DNA from: Silvibacterium bohemicum
GTDB taxonomy: Bacteria > Acidobacteriota > Terriglobia > Terriglobales > Acidobacteriaceae
Length of the DNA stretch: 64,000 bases
NCBI RefSeq assembly: GCF_001006305.1
Contig: NZ_LBHJ01000019.1
Coordinates: 124,001 to 188,000, forward strand
Direction: 5' to 3'
Shown here: positions 1 to 8,534 of the stretch, in pieces
Numbering within the stretch: the stretch's first letter is position 1
Layout: each line of letters starts with the position of its first letter
The notes under the pieces: generated by a model
What the model was told of the DNA's origin: nothing
The model's input: only the letters and a program-made list of their open reading frames with translations
Database searches by the model: none
Program-made: the position numbers and the translations under genes

Positions 1-77
1 CATCGTTTTGGGAGCACATCAAAATCACTGCTGGGAGGCCCGTTTTTTGCCGGCCGGAACGCGCATAATAGCTTGGC

Positions 78-683
78 ATGAGAATTTCCCTGTTTCCGCT
101 GGATGTCGTGCTCTTTCCAGGAACCGGACTGCCGCTGCACATCTTCGAGGATCGCTACAAGGAGATGATCGGGGAATGCATGGCGGATCGCACCGGTTTC
201 GGGGTGGTGCGCGCCCAGCAGGAGGGCCTGGCCGTGATCGGGTGCACCGCCCAGATCGTTCGCGTCCTTCACCACTATGACGATGGCCGGCTGGATATTT
301 TCTGCCAGGGCGAGTCGCGATTCGAGATCCAGATGCTCGAAAACAGCCGGGACTTTCTCGAAGCCGAGGTTGACTTCTTCGACGACGAGGGCGATGTGGC
401 TCCGCGTTCTCTGCGGGAGGCGTGCGCGGCTCTGCACTTCGAAACACTGGAGCTGGCGGGGATCGAAATGCAGACCCTGCACCTCAGCCTGGACGAACCG
501 ATCTCTTTTAAACTGGCCTCGGCTCTGCCCGCCGATCTGGGTTTCAAGCAGCAGTTGCTCGGGCTGCGCTCCGATGTTGAGCGCACCCACCGGCTGCTCG
601 ATTTTTACCAGGCCATTCTTCCCAAGCTGCGCATGGGCGCATACGCCGCCAAAGCCTCCGGCCAGAACGGGCACGTCATGTGA
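78..683 (+). CDS. Stand-alone LON substrate-binding domain protein
   Basis: The 201-residue product opens with ISLFPLDVVLFPG, followed by LPLHIFEDRYKEM. This is the beta-strand start of the LON N-terminal (substrate-binding) domain found at the front of ATP-dependent Lon protease. Nothing resembling an AAA+ module or a Ser-Lys protease domain follows, so this is the short, protease-less form. Such proteins are common but poorly understood; a role in recognising unfolded protein is inferred only from the domain. The second half is helical and charged (about residues 100-195). No Shine-Dalgarno sequence is visible before the ATG. A CATAAT hexamer lies eight bases upstream of the start, so a leaderless transcript is possible. 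The AAA+/VWA pair follows 140 bases downstream on the same strand. Confidence 0.85.
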   Translation: MRISLFPLDVVLFPGTGLPLHIFEDRYKEMIGECMADRTGFGVVRAQQEGLAVIGCTAQIVRVLHHYDDGRLDIFCQGESRFEIQMLENSRDFLEAEVDFFDDEGDVAPRSLREACAALHFETLELAGIEMQTLHLSLDEPISFKLASALPADLGFKQQLLGLRSDVERTHRLLDFYQAILPKLRMGAYAAKASGQNGHVM

Positions 684-825
684 TGCTGGCCCCGCGGGGC
701 GCGGATTTTCGCCGGAGCCAAGCGGAAGCGCGGCTAGCGTGAATCGTACCGGTCCCCCGGATCGTCTACTCTGATAATAGAAATCTTCTAAATAACCCGC
801 AGTGCATCACTGCCCGGAGATTGAA

Positions 826-2343
826 ATGGCGACACAAAGCCTGCCGACAACGCTGGGGGATCTTCGCAAGAGCAAGGATTTTTCCGAAGCGCGCCTGCAA
901 GGGCGTTCCGTGAAAGACGAGCTGCGCGAAAACCTGATCGCACGTCTGAAGACGCGCGAAACCATCTTTCCCGGCATCATCGGCTATGAAGACACCGTGG
1001 TCCCGCAGATCGTCAACGCCGTTCTGTCGAAGCAGAACTTCATTCTGCTGGGCTTGCGCGGCCAGGCCAAGAGCCGCATCCTGCGCTCGCTGACAGCGCT
1101 GCTCGACGCGCATACGCCCTACCTCGCCGGCTCCGAGATTCGCGACAATCCCTACCGGCCGCTCAGCAAGTGGGGCCGCGACCTGATCGCCCGGCACGGC
1201 GACGCCACGCCGATCGCCTATCTCTCGCGCGAAGAGCGTTACGTGGAAAAGCTGGCCACGCCGGACGTGACCGTAGCCGACCTGATCGGCGATCTCGATC
1301 CCATCAAGGCGGCGCGCGGCGGCGAAGACCTCTCCAGCGAATTCACCATGCACTACGGGCTGCTGCCCCGCGCCAACCGCGGCATCTTCGCCATCAACGA
1401 GCTGCCCGACCTGGCCGGGAAGATTCAGGTTGCGCTCTTCAACATCATGCAGGAAGGCGATGTGCAGATTAAGGGTTACCCGGTCCGGCTGGAGCTGGAT
1501 GTCGCGCTGGTCTTCAGCGCCAACCCCGAGGACTACACGGCGCGCGGCAAGATCGTAACTCCGCTCAAGGACCGCATCGGATCGGAGATTCGCACCCACT
1601 ACGCGGAGACCATCGACGAAGGCCTGACCATCACCGCGCAGGAGGCGTGGACGGATCGCGGCCTCGCGCAGCTGGAGATTCCGCAATATCTGCGCGAGAT
1701 CGTCGAGCAGGTGGCCTTTTCCGCGCGTGAAGACAAGCGTGTGGACAAGCGCAGCGGCGTGAGCCAGCGGCTGCCCATCTCGACCATGGAGCTGGTGGTT
1801 TCGAATGCCGAGCGGCGCGCGCTGGTGCACGACGAATCACTGGTGCTGCCCCGCGTCGGCGATCTCTACGCGGCGCTTCCCGGCATCACCGGCAAGCTGG
1901 AGCTCGAATACGAGGGCGAGATGCGCGGCGCGGATATCGTCGTCAAGGAAGTGATGCGCACCGCCATCGGCAAGATCTTCGACAAGTATTTCTCGGCGAC
2001 GAATACCCAGCAGATCGAGCAGTGGTTCAACCTGGGCGGCACGACCAGGGTCGAAGACAGCCAGCCGACCAAATCCACTCTCGAAGAACTCCGCCAGATT
2101 CAGGGGCTGATCGAAAAGCTGTCGCCGCTGGGCATCAAGGGATCGAGCAAGGCGGAGGAGATTGTAGCCGCGGCGGAGTTTCTGCTCGAAGGCATGTGCG
2201 CGCATCGCCGCCTCAGCCGCAGCGAAGAGCGGGCCTTCGTCGCGCAGAAGAAGGCGCAGCCCTCACGGCAGGAGCGGCCCAGCGCCGAAAATGAATACGA
2301 CGAGTGGCAGACGCGGCGCTCCCGGCGCGGGGGACTGAACTAG
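826..2343 (+). CDS. MoxR/magnesium-chelatase-like AAA+ ATPase
   Basis: This 505-residue AAA+ ATPase resembles the ChlI/MoxR group, which remodels partner proteins together with a VWA-domain protein. The nucleotide-binding loop is read in GLRGQAKSR (about residue 81). It keeps K-S but has Ala where the usual P-loop has Gly. The Walker B region reads GIFAINELPDL, with Asn where Asp is usual. I believe the NELPDL form is typical of this subfamily, so the changes need not mean loss of activity. The start at 826 (MATQSLPTT) is preferred over an upstream ATG at 802 because a GGAGA ribosome-binding site sits just before it. The VWA gene begins 74 bases after the stop, which supports an operon and a working AAA+/VWA pair. 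The substrate is unknown. Confidence 0.85.
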   Translation: MATQSLPTTLGDLRKSKDFSEARLQGRSVKDELRENLIARLKTRETIFPGIIGYEDTVVPQIVNAVLSKQNFILLGLRGQAKSRILRSLTALLDAHTPYLAGSEIRDNPYRPLSKWGRDLIARHGDATPIAYLSREERYVEKLATPDVTVADLIGDLDPIKAARGGEDLSSEFTMHYGLLPRANRGIFAINELPDLAGKIQVALFNIMQEGDVQIKGYPVRLELDVALVFSANPEDYTARGKIVTPLKDRIGSEIRTHYAETIDEGLTITAQEAWTDRGLAQLEIPQYLREIVEQVAFSAREDKRVDKRSGVSQRLPISTMELVVSNAERRALVHDESLVLPRVGDLYAALPGITGKLELEYEGEMRGADIVVKEVMRTAIGKIFDKYFSATNTQQIEQWFNLGGTTRVEDSQPTKSTLEELRQIQGLIEKLSPLGIKGSSKAEEIVAAAEFLLEGMCAHRRLSRSEERAFVAQKKAQPSRQERPSAENEYDEWQTRRSRRGGLN

Positions 2344-2417
2344 AGTCTGGCCGTCCAGGCGGACTCTATGTCCAGCGATTGCGGAGTAGGTCAGAGTCAA
2401 GGGCATGGAGGCACGGA

Positions 2418-3653
2418 ATGAAGCGGGTTCGGTATACCAAGTACAACGGCGACCTGGCGTCGGAGATGAGCATGGACGACCTGCTTCAGGCGCTCTCCGA
2501 CTACCTGCTGGATTCCGGCTTTCAGAACCCCTTTGCCGATTTCCAGGAGCTGGACCACACCCTCGACGACCTTCGCGAGGCCCTGCGCCGCGCTCTTGAG
2601 TCGGGCGACTTCCTCGATGACCGCATGCAGGAGGCAGTCGACGCCCTGGCTGAGGAGGGTAAGCTCGACAATCTGATCGAAAAGCTGATCGAACGCATGG
2701 AGCAGGAAAACTTCATCTCCAGCAGCATCTCCGAGCATCCCGGCGAGATTTCCCGCAGCCCTGGACAGCGGGGCGACGCGCAGCAGCAGGTGCGCTTCGA
2801 GGTGACCGACAAGAGCCTCGACTTTCTCGGCTATAAAACACTGCGCGACCTGCTCGGCTCGCTGGGCAAATCGAACTACGGACGCCACGACACCCGGCAT
2901 TTTGCCACCGGCATCGAAACCAGCGGCGGGTCACGCCAGTATGAATTCGGCGACACGCTCAATCTGGACGCGACCGCCACGCTGACCTCGGCCATCGCCC
3001 GCGAAGGACTGTCGCTGCCATTGAACATCGAATATCGCGACCTGCAGGTGCACCAGTGCGAATACCAGAGCTCCTGCGCGACGGTGGTGATGCTCGACTG
3101 CTCGCATTCGATGATCCTCTACGGCGAAGACCGCTTCACTCCGGCCAAGAAAGTGGCCATGGCGCTCTCACATCTGATTCGCACGCAGTATCCCGGCGAC
3201 TCGCTGAACCTCGTGCTCTTTCACGACTCCGCCGAAGAGATGCCTGTCTCGCAGCTGGCGCGGGTGAAGGTCGGCCCCTTCTACACCAATACCCGCGAAG
3301 GCCTGCGGGTGGCGCAGCGCGTGCTCAAGGCACAGCGCAAGGACATGAAACAGATTGTGATGATCACCGACGGCAAGCCCTCGGCGCTCACCCTCGAAGA
3401 TGGGCGCATCTACAAAAACGCCTTTGGCCTCGATCCTCTGGTGGTGAGCGAGACGCTGGAAGAAGTGGCCCGCTGCAAGCGCTCCAACATCATGATCAAC
3501 ACGTTCATGCTGGCCTCCGATCCGGGGCTGGTCAGCTTCGTCCACAAGGTGTCGGAGATGTGCCGCGGTAAGGCTTACTTCACCACCCCGCAAAACCTCG
3601 GCGAATACCTCCTGATGGATTACATGCAGCGCAAGACGCGAACCATCCACTGA
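2418..3653 (+). CDS. VWA-domain (CoxE/ChlD-like) partner of the AAA+ ATPase
   Basis: This 411-residue protein has an acidic, Asp/Leu-rich helical N-terminal half (about residues 1-190) and a C-terminal von Willebrand A domain. The MIDAS metal site is visible as MLDCSHSM (the D-x-S-x-S motif), followed by a downstream ITDGKPSA segment that holds the later Asp. VWA proteins of this kind act as substrate adaptors for MoxR-type AAA+ ATPases, as in CoxD/CoxE and NorQ/NorD, usually to insert metals or mature an enzyme. The ATG at 2418 is chosen because a GGAGG sequence stands eight bases upstream; an in-frame opening further upstream lacks one. It meets the next gene tail to tail, with one base between the stop codons. 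Confidence 0.85.
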   Translation: MKRVRYTKYNGDLASEMSMDDLLQALSDYLLDSGFQNPFADFQELDHTLDDLREALRRALESGDFLDDRMQEAVDALAEEGKLDNLIEKLIERMEQENFISSSISEHPGEISRSPGQRGDAQQQVRFEVTDKSLDFLGYKTLRDLLGSLGKSNYGRHDTRHFATGIETSGGSRQYEFGDTLNLDATATLTSAIAREGLSLPLNIEYRDLQVHQCEYQSSCATVVMLDCSHSMILYGEDRFTPAKKVAMALSHLIRTQYPGDSLNLVLFHDSAEEMPVSQLARVKVGPFYTNTREGLRVAQRVLKAQRKDMKQIVMITDGKPSALTLEDGRIYKNAFGLDPLVVSETLEEVARCKRSNIMINTFMLASDPGLVSFVHKVSEMCRGKAYFTTPQNLGEYLLMDYMQRKTRTIH

Positions 3654-3654
3654 G

Positions 3655-4179
3655 CTACGCGAAGCTCCGCTTCGAAATATCGGCCGGCGGAATATCGGCG
3701 ATACTCTGGCGCAAGCTTCCCGCGAGCGCGACTACTGTTTTCAATTTTGCCGCCAGCGAGGGTGAGATTCCCGGCTCAGCGTGGGCCAGCTCGGCATGGA
3801 GCAGCAGCCCGGCAAGGCCCTCCCTGATGTCGCTCCGGATGGCGGCAACAGCGGTACGCGCTGCGATCTCTCCCTCTCTCTGGCGCCGTTCGAGCGCAGC
3901 CCGCACCGAGCGCTCCACGCGTCCGTAGCCGGAGAGAGCGAAGTTGATTTCGAGCGGAGTGGCGGGGCCGGTGTGCCGCAGCAGCGCCTCAGCTCCGTGA
4001 TGATCGTCCTCGATCAGCGATTCGTCGAGGATGGCCAGCAGGAAATCCTGGCGCCGCAACGCGGCGAGCCCTTCCCTGCGGCTGGAGGCTACTTCGACCG
4101 GCATCTGGAATTGTTTGGAGAGCATGGCGGCGCAGTTTTCGGCGCCGGCAATCGCAGTAATCATCAGTATTCCCTGCAT
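3655..4179 (-). CDS. Degenerate receiver-like protein, function unknown
   Basis: The 174-residue product has no certain family. Its first half (about residues 5-85) has the alternating strand/helix look of a response-regulator receiver domain, with LAILDESL at the place of the phospho-acceptor strand, but the paired acidic residues near the N-terminus and the conserved Lys of a true receiver are not evident. The second half (about residues 95-170) is helical, with IRSDIREGLAGLLLHAEL resembling the dimerisation helix of a histidine kinase but lacking the phosphorylatable His. An AAGGAAAGGA ribosome-binding site precedes the chosen ATG. The NtrC-type regulator lies about 120 bases upstream on the same strand, so a shared signalling role is possible but unproven. 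Confidence 0.5.
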   Translation of the reverse strand: MQGILMITAIAGAENCAAMLSKQFQMPVEVASSRREGLAALRRQDFLLAILDESLIEDDHHGAEALLRHTGPATPLEINFALSGYGRVERSVRAALERRQREGEIAARTAVAAIRSDIREGLAGLLLHAELAHAEPGISPSLAAKLKTVVALAGSLRQSIADIPPADISKRSFA

Positions 4180-4299
4180 ATTGTTCCTTTCCTTGGCATT
4201 CGAAAGCCGTATCGATGCGGCTCATCATCGGATCGGATTGCGAGACTCATGATGCGGCTTGGAGCAACGTGGGCAAACTTCGTTCCAACAAGCCCCTGC

Positions 4300-5775
4300 T
4301 CAATCCCCTGCCGCGGGCTCACCCACGCCGTATTCCTTCAGCTTCCGGTAGAGCGTCGTCTTGCCGATGCCGAGCAGCTTGGCGGTGGCAAGCTTGTCGC
4401 CATGAAGCTCGTGCAGCGCCTGGAGAATCGCCGTCCGTTCGACCTCCGCCAGAGGCGTCACCCCGTGAGACGGAGAAACAGCCGGCCTTTCGCTGTCCCC
4501 TCTTAGAGAGGTCTCGCGATGGGCATGCAGGCGGAAGTCCTGGAGGCAGGTGGGTAGATTGCCAATGTGCAACACCGGACCTGTAGTGAGAGCACAGGCT
4601 CGCTCGATGGAATTTTCGAGCTCCCGGACATTGCCCGGCCAGGCGTATTCGGTCATGATGCGCAGAGCGTCATCACTGAAGACGCAGGGCACTTCGCGCC
4701 GCTGGTTGCACCGCTCCAGAAAGTGCTGGGCCAGCAGCGGAACATCCTCGTGCCGGTCGCGCAGCGGCGGGATACGGAGACTCACCACGTTGAGCCGGTA
4801 ATAAAGGTCCTTGCGGAAGCGGCCCTGCTCGACCATTCCGGCTAGGTCGCGATTCGTCGCGGCCAGAATGCGCACATTGATGGGGATGCGATGCGTGGCG
4901 CCGACCGGCCGGATCTCCTTCTCCTGGAGCGCCCGCAGCAACTTGGCCTGAAGATCGAGAGGCAGCTCGCCGATCTCGTCGAGAAAGACGGTCCCTCCCT
5001 CTGCCGCAACCAGCAGCCCATCTTTCGAGCGGTTGGCCCCGGTGAATGCGCCCTTCGCATAGCCGAAGAGCTCGCTCTCGACCAGCGTCGGCACCAGCGA
5101 TCCGCAATCCACGGGGAGAAACGGCTTGGCGGCATGAGGACCATTCGCGTGGATCGCCCGTGCCACCAGCTCTTTGCCGGTGCCGCTCTCGCCGATAATC
5201 AAAACCGGATGCGCGGTCTGCGCCACTTTGGAGAGGATGCGATACAGCCGTTCCATCTCCGGGCTGCTGCCGATGATGTTTCCCAGCCCTCGCTGTCCGC
5301 GCAGCCGCTCGCGCAGCCGGCGGCTGGCCGCGTCGATGCTGTGCTGCCCGGCAATCCGACGCAGAATAGCTGCAAGCTCGTCGACATTGAAGGGTTTGGT
5401 CAGGTAGTCCGTAGCGCCGGTACGCATGGCCTCGACCGCCGAGGTCACAGTCGCAAAGGCGGTCATGGCGACGATGGCCATCTCCGGCTGCAGGAGCCTG
5501 ATCTCCTCCAGCAATTCGAGATCCCCCGCCGGATTGCCCTTCAGGTCAATCAACAAAATATCGACGCTGTTGCCGCGCAGCAGGTTGCGCGCCGCCTCGA
5601 TGGTGGCGACGCCATGGGCGGCGAAGCCGCGGCTGGAGGCAATTTCGCAGCACGCGGAGCGCACTGTCTCGTCCTGGTCGACAACCAGGACGTGAAGACG
5701 TACCGCGGGCTCGGGGACGTACGCGCAGAGGGAGTTCATTGGCTTGTCTCGAATAGTTGCAAGCATTCTATGCAT
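4300..5775 (-). CDS. Sigma-54-dependent response regulator (NtrC family)
   Basis: The 491-residue protein shows the full NtrC layout. A receiver domain (about residues 27-140) carries Asp77 in ILLIDLKG and Lys127 in YLTKPF. A central AAA+ domain carries Walker A GESGTGKE (195-202), the sigma-54 contact loop GAFTGA (242-247) and Walker B GTVFLDEIGE (261-270). A C-terminal Fis-type helix-turn-helix contains KLLGIGKTTLYRKLKEYGV. It should activate sigma-54 promoters after phosphorylation. No sensor kinase is adjacent, so its input is unknown. Three starts are possible (5775, 5766, 5739); the longest is listed. A GGAAAAGG sequence lies just before the first ATG and fits the second one better. Confidence 0.93.
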   Translation of the reverse strand: MHRMLATIRDKPMNSLCAYVPEPAVRLHVLVVDQDETVRSACCEIASSRGFAAHGVATIEAARNLLRGNSVDILLIDLKGNPAGDLELLEEIRLLQPEMAIVAMTAFATVTSAVEAMRTGATDYLTKPFNVDELAAILRRIAGQHSIDAASRRLRERLRGQRGLGNIIGSSPEMERLYRILSKVAQTAHPVLIIGESGTGKELVARAIHANGPHAAKPFLPVDCGSLVPTLVESELFGYAKGAFTGANRSKDGLLVAAEGGTVFLDEIGELPLDLQAKLLRALQEKEIRPVGATHRIPINVRILAATNRDLAGMVEQGRFRKDLYYRLNVVSLRIPPLRDRHEDVPLLAQHFLERCNQRREVPCVFSDDALRIMTEYAWPGNVRELENSIERACALTTGPVLHIGNLPTCLQDFRLHAHRETSLRGDSERPAVSPSHGVTPLAEVERTAILQALHELHGDKLATAKLLGIGKTTLYRKLKEYGVGEPAAGD

Positions 5776-6226
5776 CCTTTTCCGTTTTCGTCAGCACGGA
5801 AATTGCGCAGTTAACAAACTCAGTACGTGCCGGAGGTAATCTCCGGTCAGTGGCTACGCTGCCTTCGCTGAACTCAGGTGCGATGCCCGAAGCGAAATCC
5901 GATCCTGCCGCAGCCGCTCTTCTCCGGTCCTTGTCCACGTTACAGCTCCGCCTCTCCTTGTTACACGTCGAGTGCCAAAGTGTGGGGAGGATCAATATCG
6001 AATGAATGGACGGTCTTAGCGATGAGGGGAGGAACGGCGTTGGCGCCCCGTATTTTCCAAAATGAAACGAGAAGGTTTCGGTTTGACCACGATCAGAAGC
6101 TAGCTCCATGGAAAGATGCATCTTCGGGCCTTGACCCAATCTGGAACGCTCAGTCCCGTTTCTGAACTGCCGGTCGAGGATGTGTTCCGTGATCGCGCTC
6201 CGCAAGACCTCGTACAATGAGCAGCG
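5776..6226. other. Intergenic region without a gene
   Basis: This stretch separates the divergent NtrC-type regulator and RNase PH genes. No convincing coding sequence was found. A short perfect hairpin (CCGGAG, 5-base loop, CTCCGG) sits at 5830-5846 close to the regulator start. A TGGCAC sequence on the minus strand near 5979 lacks the matching -12 element of a sigma-54 promoter. Confidence 0.5.
6213..6226 (+). promoter_or_regulatory. Possible -10 element for leaderless rph transcript
   Basis: TACAAT at 6213-6218 lies eight bases before the rph ATG, and no Shine-Dalgarno sequence is visible between them. That spacing would place transcription start at or next to the start codon. No good -35 hexamer was found, so this is tentative. 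Confidence 0.3.
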
Positions 6227-6991
6227 ATGCAGACCAATGAAAAGTTCTTTCGCAGTGAAGGGCGATCCCCTTCCGATCTTCGTCCCGTGCGGCTTACGCC
6301 GGGTTATGTGGCCACCGCCGAAGGCTCGATCCTGATCGAAGTTGGTAATACCCGGGTGCTGTGCAACGCGACCGTGGAGCAGGGCGTTCCCGCGTGGATG
6401 CGCAACAGCGGACGCGGCTGGGTGACGGCCGAGTATGGCATGCTGCCGCGCGCCACGCTCACGCGCAGCCCCCGCGAGGCCGAGCGCGGCAAAGTCGGCG
6501 GGCGCACGCATGAGATTCAACGGCTGATCGGCCGCTCCTTGCGCGCCGTAGTCGATATGCAGGCGCTGGGCGAGCGCACCGTCATTCTCGACTGCGACGT
6601 GCTGCAGGCCGATGGAGGCACGCGCACGGCGGCCATCACCGGAGCCTGCGCGGCGCTGGCCATCGCCTTCAACCGCATGCTGGCGGCCGGCGCGCTGAAG
6701 AGTTCTCCTCTGAAGCAGCTGGTTGCGGCCACCAGCGTGGGCATCGTCGAAGACACCGCGCTTCTCGATCTGGCCTACGAAGAGGACTCGCAGGCCGAGG
6801 TCGATATGAACGTGGTCATGACCGAAGACGGCGGCCTGGTCGAAGTGCAGGCCACCGCCGAACGCGTCGCCTTTCCCCGCTCCCGCATGCTGGAGATGAT
6901 GGATATGGCCGAGGCCGGCATTCGCCAGCTGCTCGACGCACAGCGGGAGGCGCTGAAGCGCGAACAACAGGAACGCGCACCGGCGAAGTAA
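6227..6991 (+). CDS. rph: Ribonuclease PH
   Basis: The 254-residue product matches RNase PH over its whole usual length (about 240-255). This phosphorolytic 3'-5' exoribonuclease trims the 3' ends of tRNA precursors. Recognisable family segments are FRSEGR and [10 protein letters not shown] at the N-terminus, [61 protein letters not shown] and [15 protein letters not shown]. The last two include the phosphate-binding and metal-binding regions. The protein acts in the cytoplasm as a hexameric ring. The stop codon lies inside the first copy of a 17-base tandem repeat, and a strong hairpin follows before the aldolase gene. Confidence 0.96.
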   Translation: MQTNEKFFRSEGRSPSDLRPVRLTPGYVATAEGSILIEVGNTRVLCNATVEQGVPAWMRNSGRGWVTAEYGMLPRATLTRSPREAERGKVGGRTHEIQRLIGRSLRAVVDMQALGERTVILDCDVLQADGGTRTAAITGACAALAIAFNRMLAAGALKSSPLKQLVAATSVGIVEDTALLDLAYEEDSQAEVDMNVVMTEDGGLVEVQATAERVAFPRSRMLEMMDMAEAGIRQLLDAQREALKREQQERAPAK

Positions 6992-7019
6992 GAATCCTGG
7001 AGAAGTAAGAATTCTGGAG
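6986..7019. repeat. 17-bp tandem duplication spanning the rph stop codon
   Basis: AAGTAAGAATCCTGGAG (6986-7002) is followed immediately by AAGTAAGAATTCTGGAG (7003-7019), a head-to-tail copy with one mismatch. The rph stop codon TAA is inside the first unit. Confidence 0.85.
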
Positions 7020-7050
7020 ACGAGACCGGCGGAGAGCCAAAGAGAGACGG

Positions 7051-7086
7051 TCCGCGCAGCTTTTACATTGAGAAAAGCTGCGCGGA
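7051..7086. terminator. Perfect 14-bp hairpin between rph and lacD
   Basis: The arm TCCGCGCAGCTTTT (7051-7064) pairs perfectly with AAAAGCTGCGCGGA (7073-7086) around an 8-base loop. No T-run follows on the plus strand, so it may be a rho-independent-like terminator of rph or an RNA-stability element rather than a classical terminator. Confidence 0.6.
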
Positions 7087-7200
7087 TCGAATCTCCCCAA
7101 GGTCTCCGGAACAGGAAAAATGCTCTAGAATGGGTCGACACAATTTTCGGCCCCGCCCGGAGCCCGGAACATCTCAAACCGCAAGAGCAGGAGAAAAATT

Positions 7201-8214
7201 ATGCCATCGAAGATCACCCCAGGAAAACTGGAAGGGTTGAAGGCCGTGTCCAATGAGCGCGGCGTGATTGCAGCAGCGGCCATGGACCAGCGCGGTTCTT
7301 TGAAGAAATCTTTGGCCAAGGAAAAGGGCGTCGCCGATCTTCCCGACTCGGCGCTCATCGAGTTCAAGGAGCTGGTCACCGAGGTGCTCACCAAGCATGC
7401 TTCGGCCATCCTGCTCGATCCCGAGTTCGGCCTGCCCGCCTCGAAGAAGCGCAACGGCAAAGGCCTGCTGCTGGCCTATGAGAAGACCGGCTACGACGCC
7501 GCCACCCCCGGCCGCCTGCCCGACCTGCTCGATGTCTGGTCGGTGCGCCGCCTGAAGGAAGCGGGTGCGGACTGCATCAAGATCCTGCTCTACTACACGC
7601 CCTTCGAGAAGTCGCACGTCAATGACCTGAAGCATGCCTGGATCGAGCGCATCGGCGACGAATGCCGCGCGCACGATATTCCCTTCTTCCTCGAGTTCGT
7701 CGGCTACGACGTGCACGGCGAGGATGAGAAGGGTATCGGCTACGCCAGGCGCAAACCGGATATCGTGACCGGCTCGATGGAAGAGTTCGGCAAAGAGAAG
7801 TACGGCGTCGACGTGCTCAAGGTCGAAGTGCCGGTGCAGATGGAGTTCGTCTCCGGCACCAAGTCCTTCAAGGGCGAGCAGGCTTACACCCGCGCCGAGG
7901 CTCTCGAACACTTCCGCATCGCTGCCTCCTCCACCCACAAGCCGTTCATCTATCTGTCGGCCGGCGTGAGCAATCCAGTCTTCATCGAAACCCTGGAGCT
8001 GGCCGGAGAGAGCGGCACCACCTTCAACGGAGTGCTCTGCGGCCGCGCCACCTGGAAGGATGGCATCGCCATCTACGCCAAGCAGGGCGCCAAGGCCTTC
8101 GAGGAATGGCTCAACACCCAGGGCGTCGAGAATATCAACAACGTCAACAAGGCGCTCGAAGCCGCGCACTCCTGGTATGACAAGATCGATGTGAAGGAAC
8201 CGGCGCTGGCGTAA
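7201..8214 (+). CDS. lacD: Tagatose 1,6-bisphosphate aldolase (LacD type)
   Basis: The 337-residue protein reads as the class I, Schiff-base tagatose-1,6-bisphosphate aldolase of the LacD family, which splits the sugar bisphosphate into dihydroxyacetone phosphate and glyceraldehyde 3-phosphate. Family landmarks are AAAMDQRGSL near residue 22, LLDPEFGLPA, KILLYYTPFE (strand bearing a likely active-site Lys), FFLEFVGYD, DVLKVEVPV (candidate Schiff-base Lys strand) and the C-terminal YLSAGVSNPVFIETLELAGESG and GVLCGRATWKDG phosphate-binding loops. An AGGAGAAAAATT ribosome-binding site precedes the ATG, and a strong terminator follows. A truncated second copy of the last 94 codons plus terminator lies at 30352-30687. 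No lactose or galactose operon partners are adjacent. Confidence 0.9.
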   Translation: MPSKITPGKLEGLKAVSNERGVIAAAAMDQRGSLKKSLAKEKGVADLPDSALIEFKELVTEVLTKHASAILLDPEFGLPASKKRNGKGLLLAYEKTGYDAATPGRLPDLLDVWSVRRLKEAGADCIKILLYYTPFEKSHVNDLKHAWIERIGDECRAHDIPFFLEFVGYDVHGEDEKGIGYARRKPDIVTGSMEEFGKEKYGVDVLKVEVPVQMEFVSGTKSFKGEQAYTRAEALEHFRIAASSTHKPFIYLSAGVSNPVFIETLELAGESGTTFNGVLCGRATWKDGIAIYAKQGAKAFEEWLNTQGVENINNVNKALEAAHSWYDKIDVKEPALA

Positions 8215-8534
8215 GAAGAAGTTAGTAATCGCAATATAAAGCCGTCCCGATTGGGACGGCTTTGTATTTGTGGCATGCGACGCCTTCCGTGCAAACCTTC
8301 ACGATGGCGATTGTTGACCATGATTCAATGAAGCCGCCGGATCTGCCATTTGCATTCGGTGCATCATGAAGTGAAGCTCCTAAATGAGTTGTATCCTTAT
8401 CATCAGTCGACGACTCAAAAGATCCAGAATCAAGGGTTGATGCGAAGCGCTGATCGTCACGTGCGCTCTGAGTCTTCGCTCGCACAGTGACGGCATCGGC
8501 TTAAGATCGAATATCTGTAGGAAGCGAGGTTTGA
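8215..8534. other. Intergenic region after lacD
   Basis: Apart from the terminator at 8238-8263, nothing recognisable was found. Short openings on the minus strand here have no family resemblance. An AGGAAGCGAGG ribosome-binding site for the next gene lies at the right end. Confidence 0.5.
8238..8263 (+). terminator. Intrinsic terminator of lacD
   Basis: AAAGCCGTCCC and GGGACGGCTTT form a perfect 11-bp stem around a 4-base loop, 24 bases after the lacD stop, followed by a T-rich stretch. A near-identical hairpin follows the truncated copy at 30661-30687. Confidence 0.9.

Noticed and set aside
766-1830. Long minus-strand opening over the AAA+ ATPase gene
   Set aside because: It is the complement of a well-supported gene in a G+C-rich genome and shows no family motif.
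5965-5990. Sigma-54 promoter for the NtrC-type regulator
   Set aside because: A TGGCAC element is present on the minus strand, but the -12 GC element at the required spacing is missing.
5768-7177. 469-codon minus-strand opening across rph and the upstream spacer
   Set aside because: It is antisense to RNase PH, and its translation has no recognisable domain.
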